Source of the DNA: Pseudomonadota bacterium
Lineage (GTDB): Bacteria; Pseudomonadota; Gammaproteobacteria; Xanthomonadales; Xanthomonadaceae
NCBI GenBank assembly: GCA_963205495.1
Contig: CAUJIN010000056.1
Span: 1-64,000 of the forward strand
Length of the DNA stretch: 64,000 nucleotides
Reading direction: 5' to 3'
Positions 56,758 to 64,000 of this stretch are shown piece by piece. Below the pieces are notes generated by a model that made no database searches, had not been told where the DNA came from, and worked only from the letters and a program-made list of their open reading frames with translations. Both the position numbers and the translations under genes were made by a program. Numbering within the stretch: position 1 is the first letter of the stretch; the number at the start of each line of letters is the position of its first letter.

Positions 56758-58254
56758 TCAGGCGGCTTCCTTCACCGCCTTGCGCGGCCCGTGCAGCAGG
56801 GCCTGGCGCACGCTGTCCACCACCAGGTCCACTTCGCGCGAGGTGATGGCGAAGTGCGGGGTGAAGCGCAGCGAATTGGCGCCGCCGTGGATCACGCCGA
56901 TGCCGTTCTCGCGCATGTATTCCTCGATGCTGTTTTCGCCATAGCACTTGAACAACGGGGCCAGCTCGCAGGAGAACAACAGGCCGGTGCCCTGCACCTT
57001 GGTGATGAGCTCGGGCAGCTCGCGGCGCAGGGCATCGAGCTTCTCCACGAACTCGCGGCCGCGTGCGGCGATGTTGGCGCGGATGGCCGGGGTGAGCTGG
57101 GACATGACCGTGGTGGCCACATCCATGGCGCGCGGGTTGGTGGTCATGGTGTTGCCGTACACGCCGGTGCGGTAGAGCGCCGCGGCCGAGGCACTGGCGG
57201 CGAGCACCGAGAGCGGGTACTGGCCGGCGTTGAGCGCCTTGGAGTAGGTTTCCAGATCCGGTGCCGGGAGCTTCTCGAAGCCGGGATAGTCGATCACCGA
57301 GAGCACGCCGTGGGCGCGCAGGCCGGCCTGGATGGAGTCGACGAGGAACAGGCTGCCGTGGGAGGCGGTGAGCTCGCGCGCGGCGGCGTAGAATTCCGGC
57401 GTCACGCCGCGGCCCGGGTCGCCTTCGCCCATCACCGGCTCCAGGAACATGGCCTCGATGAACCAGCCCTCGCGGTCGGCCTTGGCGAACAGCTCGCGCA
57501 GCTGCTCGACGTTGTAGGGATCCACCGTCAGCAGCGATTCGTCGCCGCGGTAGCTGGCCAGGTGCGCCAGATACGCCTTGCGGGTGGAGTCGGAATAGCG
57601 CGCCGGGCCTTCGGTGCGGCCGTGGAAGGCGCCCTTCACCGCGACGTGCTTGATGGTCTTTCCGGCGTGGCGCGCGCCCGGCTCGGTTTGCAGTCGGGCG
57701 TTGATGTCGACGATGCGGCAGGCCAGCGTCACCGATTCGGAACCCGAGTTCAGGCACATGAAGCGCTCGTAGGGGCAGCCGCCGCGGCGATGGCCGATTT
57801 CGGCCTGCAGCGCGCGGACGAGGCGCAGCTGGGAAAGCGAGGGCGTCATGATGTTGGCCATCGCCTGCGGGCGCGCCATGGCTTCCAGCACCGCTGCCGG
57901 GGTGTGGCCGAAGCCGAGCATGCCGTAGCCGCCCGAGTCGTGCAGCACCGCGCCCTTCAACGTGATGACCCATGGCCCGCGCGCGGCGAGCGCGACGTAG
58001 GGATTGACCGCATCACCCGCGTAGAAGTTGACGAAACCGGCCTGGATGGTGGCGCACTGGGCGTCTTCGTCCATCGCGAGGATTTCGGGAAACTCCACGC
58101 GAACGGCGTCGAACTGGGCGCGCGCTGCGTGCACCGCCTCGACCAGATCGGGAAAGGCGGGGGCCAGCGACAGCAGAAGCTCATCGGACAGGCCGCGGGT
58201 GCGCACCGCGCCGGGCTGGGCGCGCAGTTCGGAAAGGGTCTGGATCAGGTTCAT
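56758..58254 (-). CDS. Class III PLP-dependent aminotransferase
   Basis: The 498-residue product has fold type I class III features: CLNSGSESVTLACRI, HVAVKGAFHGRTEGPARYSD, the cofactor Asp in FLVDSIQAGLRAHG and the Schiff-base Lys in TYSKALNAGQ. It transfers an amino group from an omega-amino acid or lysine-like donor; the exact substrate is unclear (the degenerate DEVQ motif, here DSIQ, argues against plain acetylornithine transaminase). The ATG at 58254 follows AGGAGG; a longer frame to 58317 is less likely. Confidence 0.9.
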   Translation of the reverse strand: MNLIQTLSELRAQPGAVRTRGLSDELLLSLAPAFPDLVEAVHAARAQFDAVRVEFPEILAMDEDAQCATIQAGFVNFYAGDAVNPYVALAARGPWVITLKGAVLHDSGGYGMLGFGHTPAAVLEAMARPQAMANIMTPSLSQLRLVRALQAEIGHRRGGCPYERFMCLNSGSESVTLACRIVDINARLQTEPGARHAGKTIKHVAVKGAFHGRTEGPARYSDSTRKAYLAHLASYRGDESLLTVDPYNVEQLRELFAKADREGWFIEAMFLEPVMGEGDPGRGVTPEFYAAARELTASHGSLFLVDSIQAGLRAHGVLSVIDYPGFEKLPAPDLETYSKALNAGQYPLSVLAASASAAALYRTGVYGNTMTTNPRAMDVATTVMSQLTPAIRANIAARGREFVEKLDALRRELPELITKVQGTGLLFSCELAPLFKCYGENSIEEYMRENGIGVIHGGANSLRFTPHFAITSREVDLVVDSVRQALLHGPRKAVKEAA

Positions 58255-58471
58255 GGTGCCTCCTTGCGGCGGTGTCGGATGCGGAAACGAAACCACGGGC
58301 GCGAGGAAGTCCCGCACCCTGTTTCCGTGGGATATCAGTCAATTGCGGAATTGTATCACCGCGCCTGATCCGGCATAACCCCCGTGGCTGCGGGCTTTGC
58401 GGTGGTTGCCTCGGGTTTGTCCGGCCTGCCCGCACATTGGATAATGGGCGGCTTGCCGAAAACTCCCGACC

Positions 58472-60654
<2,183 letters not shown>

Positions 60655-60673
60655 AATCGCGCACCGGAAACGA

Positions 60674-60696
60674 CACGCGGGCCAGCGGCCCGCGTG
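60674..60696. other. Hairpin after tgt
   Basis: CACGCGGGCC and GGCCCGCGTG pair around AGC. No T tract follows on either strand. It lies between convergent tgt and the GST gene and may help termination. Confidence 0.5.
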
Positions 60697-60726
60697 GTGA
60701 TGCGCAAAGTCAATGAAGCAAACGAC

Positions 60727-61341
60727 TTACGCCAACCCTTCGGCCTTGAGCGCGGCCTGCACGCCGGCGTCCGATTCCATGTGGGCGACGAAGCGGGCGA
60801 GGTTGCCCAGGCCCGAGAGGTCCAGCTTCATCGCCTTGGCCCAGCGCAGCACGACGTAGAGATAGGGGTCGGCCACGGAGCGGCGGTTGTCCACCAGCCA
60901 GACGTTGCCGCCAAGCTGGGCGTCCAGGGTTTCGAACTGCTCGCGCAGGCGCTCGGCGGCCTTGTGCTTGAGGCTCTCCTGCGCGGCCTCACCGTCCACG
61001 AAGCGCGGCGCGCTGAACAGCGGCGAGAAGTTCTTGTGCACGTCGGCGTTGAGGAAGGCCAGCCAGCGCAGCACGCGGGCGCGGGCCAGCGCCGAGCCGT
61101 CGCCCATCAGCTTCGCCTCGGGCGCGAGGCTGGCGAGGTAGTCCAGGATCGCGATGTTCTGGGTGAGGATGGTGCCGTCGTCGAGCGCCAGCGCGGGCAC
61201 CGCGCCGCTCGGGTTGATCTTGAGGTAGCTGGTCTTGAGTGCCTCGCGCGCCACCTGCTCGACCTCGTAGGGCTTGCCGATCCACTCGAGCACGATGTGG
61301 TCGGTCAGCGAGCAGGCGCCGAACATGCAATACAGTTTCAT
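60727..61341 (-). CDS. Glutathione S-transferase family protein
   Basis: The 204-residue product has a thioredoxin-like N-terminal domain (MKLYCMFGACSLTDHIVLEW; KINPSGAVPALALDDGTILT with the cis-Pro; QNIAILDYL) and a helical C-terminal domain (HKAAERLREQFETLDAQLGG; RRSVADPYLYVVLRWA). It fits beta-class-like GSTs; a Cys/Ser near 10-11 may activate glutathione. Substrate is unknown. It is convergent with tgt and has no coupled partner. Confidence 0.92.
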   Translation of the reverse strand: MKLYCMFGACSLTDHIVLEWIGKPYEVEQVAREALKTSYLKINPSGAVPALALDDGTILTQNIAILDYLASLAPEAKLMGDGSALARARVLRWLAFLNADVHKNFSPLFSAPRFVDGEAAQESLKHKAAERLREQFETLDAQLGGNVWLVDNRRSVADPYLYVVLRWAKAMKLDLSGLGNLARFVAHMESDAGVQAALKAEGLA

Positions 61342-61414
61342 GGGAGATCCCGGAAGTGTTTGGGACTCATCGACATGGTGGCGCAGGTGCCGCGATTCAA
61401 GCGGCCTGCGAAGC

Positions 61415-61861
61415 TCAGAGCCGGCTGGCGACCTGATAGAAGGTGTGGTCGCCGATCGTTGCCACCGGCGTGCCCTGCGCCCAGTCGGGCGTGGCCTGCG
61501 CCTTCACCACGAAGTGGTCGGCACCTGGGACCACGAAGCGCCGGGTGGCCCACGGCAGGTTCCATTCGGAGCGGGCGCGCAGCGCGACCGCGACCGCGCG
61601 GTTCCACGCCTTGAGGTTGCGGATTTCGTACTCGGGTGGGAGCAGGGTCGGGGCGAACTGGCGCGGAGCCGTCACCACGCCGCAGAGGGTCGAACCCCAG
61701 CGGCCCGAGTCGAGGCGACGCAGCGCGACTTCGGCCACGGCGCGCTGGCCCAGCTCGGACTGGTTGCGCGCTTCCAGATAAACCGTGGTGGCAAGGCAGG
61801 CCTGGTCGGCATAGGGCTGGGGCAGCAGTTGGGCGAGCCAGAGCACGGTGGCCAGTTTCAT
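61415..61861 (-). CDS. SleB-like cell wall hydrolase
   Basis: The 148-residue product has a short hydrophobic start (MKLATVLWLAQLLP) and the SleB/hydrolase_2 motifs: the catalytic Glu in TTVYLEARNQSELGQRAVAE, then VALRRLDSGRWGSTLCGVVT and RQFAP. FVVPGADHFVV supplies the conserved HF motif. Lytic transglycosylase activity on peptidoglycan is expected by family. The ATG at 61861 has AAGGAG 7 bp upstream; an upstream start at 62005 would add a disordered tail. It lacks a LysM domain and is shorter than spore SleB. Confidence 0.85.
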   Translation of the reverse strand: MKLATVLWLAQLLPQPYADQACLATTVYLEARNQSELGQRAVAEVALRRLDSGRWGSTLCGVVTAPRQFAPTLLPPEYEIRNLKAWNRAVAVALRARSEWNLPWATRRFVVPGADHFVVKAQATPDWAQGTPVATIGDHTFYQVASRL

Positions 61862-62307
61862 TGCGGACTCCTTATCCGTTGCATCAGTGCGGGCCTTCAC
61901 CTCGCCGCGAACGTGCCATTTCGGAACACGGAATTGCGGGGCGTGGGGAAGCGGTGGCTGACATGGCGTTTCGGGGGTACGCCTGGCGCGGGCCGGTTCG
62001 GGCATCGCGGCGCCAGCCGCACGGGCGGAAGCGGAAGAATGCTTCTACGGGCCGTTGGTTCCGCGTCGGCGAAGGGTGGGGCGGACCGGAACCGGCGGCA
62101 AGTTACGGATTGAATGCCTAACGGGAGCTGAATTGTTGAAGCGCCGAATTCACGCTGCATTGCGGGAGCGACAGTTCCGGCGGCCTGCCGGAATTCGCAA
62201 GACATCGCGCTTTGCGCAGGAATGCCCGGCTTCGCAACGGGTGCGGATGAAGCCGGTTTTCACGAAAGGAGAAAAATGTCAATGCGCGCGTTGCCCCGCG
62301 CTGCGCT
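61862..62307. other. 446-bp gap without a recognised gene
   Basis: No coding sequence with a start signal and a recognisable product, no tRNA and no strong terminator was seen. The plus strand has AAAGGAG-AAAA-ATG near 62267-62278, but the frame it opens runs antisense into the reductase gene and shows no family. The DNA may hold promoters for the SleB-like gene. Confidence 0.6.
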
Positions 62308-64000
62308 TCAAAGTGCGGCCGCAAGTTCGCAGCCCTGGGCGATGGCGCGCTTGGCGTCCAGCTCGCCGGCGACGTCCGCGCCGCCGATCAGGTGGATGCG
62401 TCGACCCGCCGCTTCCAGCGGTGCCTTCAACTCGCGCTGCGACTCTTGCCCGGCGCAGAGGATCACGTGGTCGACGGCCAGCAGGCGGTCTTCCCCGGCC
62501 ACGCGGATGTGCAGGCCGGCATCGTCGATGCGACGGTATTCCACCGCGCCGAGCATCTTCACCCCGGCGCGCCGGAGCGTGGCGCGGTGCACCCAGCCGG
62601 TGGTCTTGCCCAGGCGCCTGCCGAGCGCGCCCTCGGTGCGTTGCAGCAGCCAGACCTCGCGCTCGGGCGGCTCGGGCTGCGCCGACACGCCTTCGATGCC
62701 TCCGCGCGACGCAAGCGTCGGGTCGATGCCCCATTCGGCCAGCCACTGTGCGGGACGCAGGGTGGTGGAGGGTTGCCCCTGCACCAGGAATTCGGCCACA
62801 TCGAAGCCGATGCCGCCGGCGCCGATGATGGCCACGCGAGGCCCGGCAACGCGCGCGCCCGAGAGGAGATCGGAGTAGGCGACGGCCTTGGGGTGATCGA
62901 TGCCTTCGATCGGAGGAATGCGCGGCGTGACGCCGGTGGCCAGAACCACCTCGTCGAAGCCCGCCAGCGCGGCGGCCTCGGCGCGTTCTGACAGGCGCAG
63001 CTTCACCCCGGTCAACTCGATGCGGCGCTGGAAGTAGCGCAGCGTTTCGGCGAATTCCTCCTTGCCCGGGATGCGGCTGGCGAGGTTGAACTGGCCGCCG
63101 ATGCGCTCCTGCGCCTCGAACAGCGTGACGTCGTGACCGCGCTCGGCCGCGACCGTGGCGCAGGACAGCCCCGCCGGCCCGGCACCGACCACGGCGATGC
63201 GCTTGCGCGTGGAGGCGGGGCGGTAGTTCAGCTCGGTTTCGCGCCCGGCGCGCGGATTCACCAGGCAGCTGGCCGGCTTGTTCTCGAAGACGTGGTCCAG
63301 GCAGGCCTGGTTGCAGGCGATGCAGGTATTGATTTCATCCGAGCGCCCCTCGCGCGCCTTGCGTACCCAGTCTGCGTCGGCCAGCAGCGGGCGCGCCATC
63401 GAAACCATGTCGGCTTCGCCCCGCGCGAGGATTGCTTCGGCCACTTCCGGCATGTTGATGCGGTTGCTGGCCACGATCGGGATGGAGACTTCCCCGCGCA
63501 GTCGCGCCGTCACGAAGCTGAACGCGGCGCGCGGCACGCTGGTGACGATGGTCGGGATGCGCGCTTCGTGCCAGCCGATGCCGGTGTTCAGGATCGACGC
63601 CCCGGCCGCTTCGATGGCCTTGGCGGTGGCGATGGTTTCCTCCAGCGTCGCGCCGCCCTCGACCAGTTCCAGCATGGACAGGCGATAGATGAGGATGAAG
63701 TCCGGCCCGACCGCTTCGCGCGTGCGCCGCACGATCTCGGTGGCGAAGCGCAGGCGGTTCTCGAACGAGCCGCCCCAGCGGTCTTTGCGGCGGTTGGTGC
63801 GTGCGGCGAGGAACTCGTTGATGAGGTAGCCCTCCGAGCCCATGATTTCCACGCCGTCGTAGCCGGCCTCGCGCGCCAGCGCGGCGCAGCGCGCGAAGTC
63901 GCGGATCTGGCGTTCGACCCCGCGCCCGGACAGCGCCCTCGGGGTGAAGGGCGAGATCGGGGACTTGAGTCGCGACGGTGCCACCGCCAGCGGATGGTAT
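62308..64000 (-). CDS. fadH: NADPH-dependent 2,4-dienoyl-CoA reductase, 5' end beyond the window
   Basis: About 563 residues are visible and the frame is open to the edge, so the start (roughly 110-130 residues) is missing. The FMN TIM barrel includes RQIRDFARCAALAREAGYDG and VEIMGSEGYLINEFLAARTN. The 4Fe-4S cysteines are in CIACNQACLDHVF and KPASCLVNP. The C-terminal FAD/NADPH part has VVGAGPAGLSCATVAAERGH and VAIIGAGGIGFDVAEFL. It removes the double bond from 2,4-dienoyl-CoA during oxidation of unsaturated fatty acids. The stop is at 62308-62310. Confidence 0.95.
   Translation of the reverse strand, partial: YHPLAVAPSRLKSPISPFTPRALSGRGVERQIRDFARCAALAREAGYDGVEIMGSEGYLINEFLAARTNRRKDRWGGSFENRLRFATEIVRRTREAVGPDFILIYRLSMLELVEGGATLEETIATAKAIEAAGASILNTGIGWHEARIPTIVTSVPRAAFSFVTARLRGEVSIPIVASNRINMPEVAEAILARGEADMVSMARPLLADADWVRKAREGRSDEINTCIACNQACLDHVFENKPASCLVNPRAGRETELNYRPASTRKRIAVVGAGPAGLSCATVAAERGHDVTLFEAQERIGGQFNLASRIPGKEEFAETLRYFQRRIELTGVKLRLSERAEAAALAGFDEVVLATGVTPRIPPIEGIDHPKAVAYSDLLSGARVAGPRVAIIGAGGIGFDVAEFLVQGQPSTTLRPAQWLAEWGIDPTLASRGGIEGVSAQPEPPEREVWLLQRTEGALGRRLGKTTGWVHRATLRRAGVKMLGAVEYRRIDDAGLHIRVAGEDRLLAVDHVILCAGQESQRELKAPLEAAGRRIHLIGGADVAGELDAKRAIAQGCELAAAL

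Noticed and set aside
62276..62878. Plus-strand frame with a good ribosome-binding site (AAAGGAG) and ATG
   Set aside because: It lies antisense to fadH and its product is Ser/Arg/Pro-rich with no family; the SD match is probably chance.

Overview
The window is about 66-70% GC and gamma-proteobacterial, most likely from the order Lysobacterales (Xanthomonadales; Lysobacteraceae or Rhodanobacteraceae). The pheS-pheT-ihfA-merR-tRNA-Pro block, the queA-tgt pair, the SPFH/ribbon-helix-helix cassette, the GGGAATC-type intergenic repeats and the secreted proteins carrying a C-terminal (D/N)GFE motif all fit that assignment. No species name is claimed. No CRISPR array, prophage, rRNA or intact insertion sequence was seen.

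Layout. 1-8725: a secreted propeller-like protein, an SPFH membrane protein with a ribbon-helix-helix regulator and a DUF4177 protein, an alpha/beta hydrolase, a small membrane protein, and a VanY-like peptidase that runs by overlapping codons into a four-gene MCE (Mla-like) lipid transporter: STAS-MlaE permease, ATPase, MlaD-like protein and lipoprotein. 9200-36225: one 27-kb run of five tightly spaced genes for exported proteins. These are a 4524-residue DUF11/beta-propeller protein, a parvulin prolyl isomerase, a 592-residue exported protein, a 2790-residue exported protein with a C-terminal coiled-coil region, and a Calx-beta/beta-propeller protein. 36738-39343: three exported proteins forming an apparent cohesin-dockerin set (one dockerin protein, one free cohesin-like protein, one cohesin-like protein with a C-terminal membrane tail), closed by a strong terminator. 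39465-39677: a 213-bp MITE with perfect inverted repeats and an 8-bp target duplication. 39774-47599: rmuC, a subtilisin-like protease with InlB-type repeats, and an S9 peptidase. 47641-48861: a LuxR-type regulator broken by an in-frame stop.

49266-54263: the translation block rpmI-rplT-pheS-pheT-ihfA-merR-tRNA-Pro(GGG), without infC next to rpmI. 54528-64000: a MASE2 diguanylate cyclase, proline iminopeptidase, a class III aminotransferase, queA-tgt (queuosine), a glutathione S-transferase, a SleB-like cell wall hydrolase, and a 2,4-dienoyl-CoA reductase cut by the window end.

Two parts look like undescribed systems. The first is the five-gene operon, where beta-propellers are nested inside DUF11 domains, mostly between the two cysteines of the domain, and where a periplasmic foldase is encoded among its likely clients. 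The second is the small cohesin-dockerin trio. Its modules sit in a contiguous segment of lower GC that begins inside the first gene and ends inside the third, as if the interaction modules had been acquired or exchanged together.
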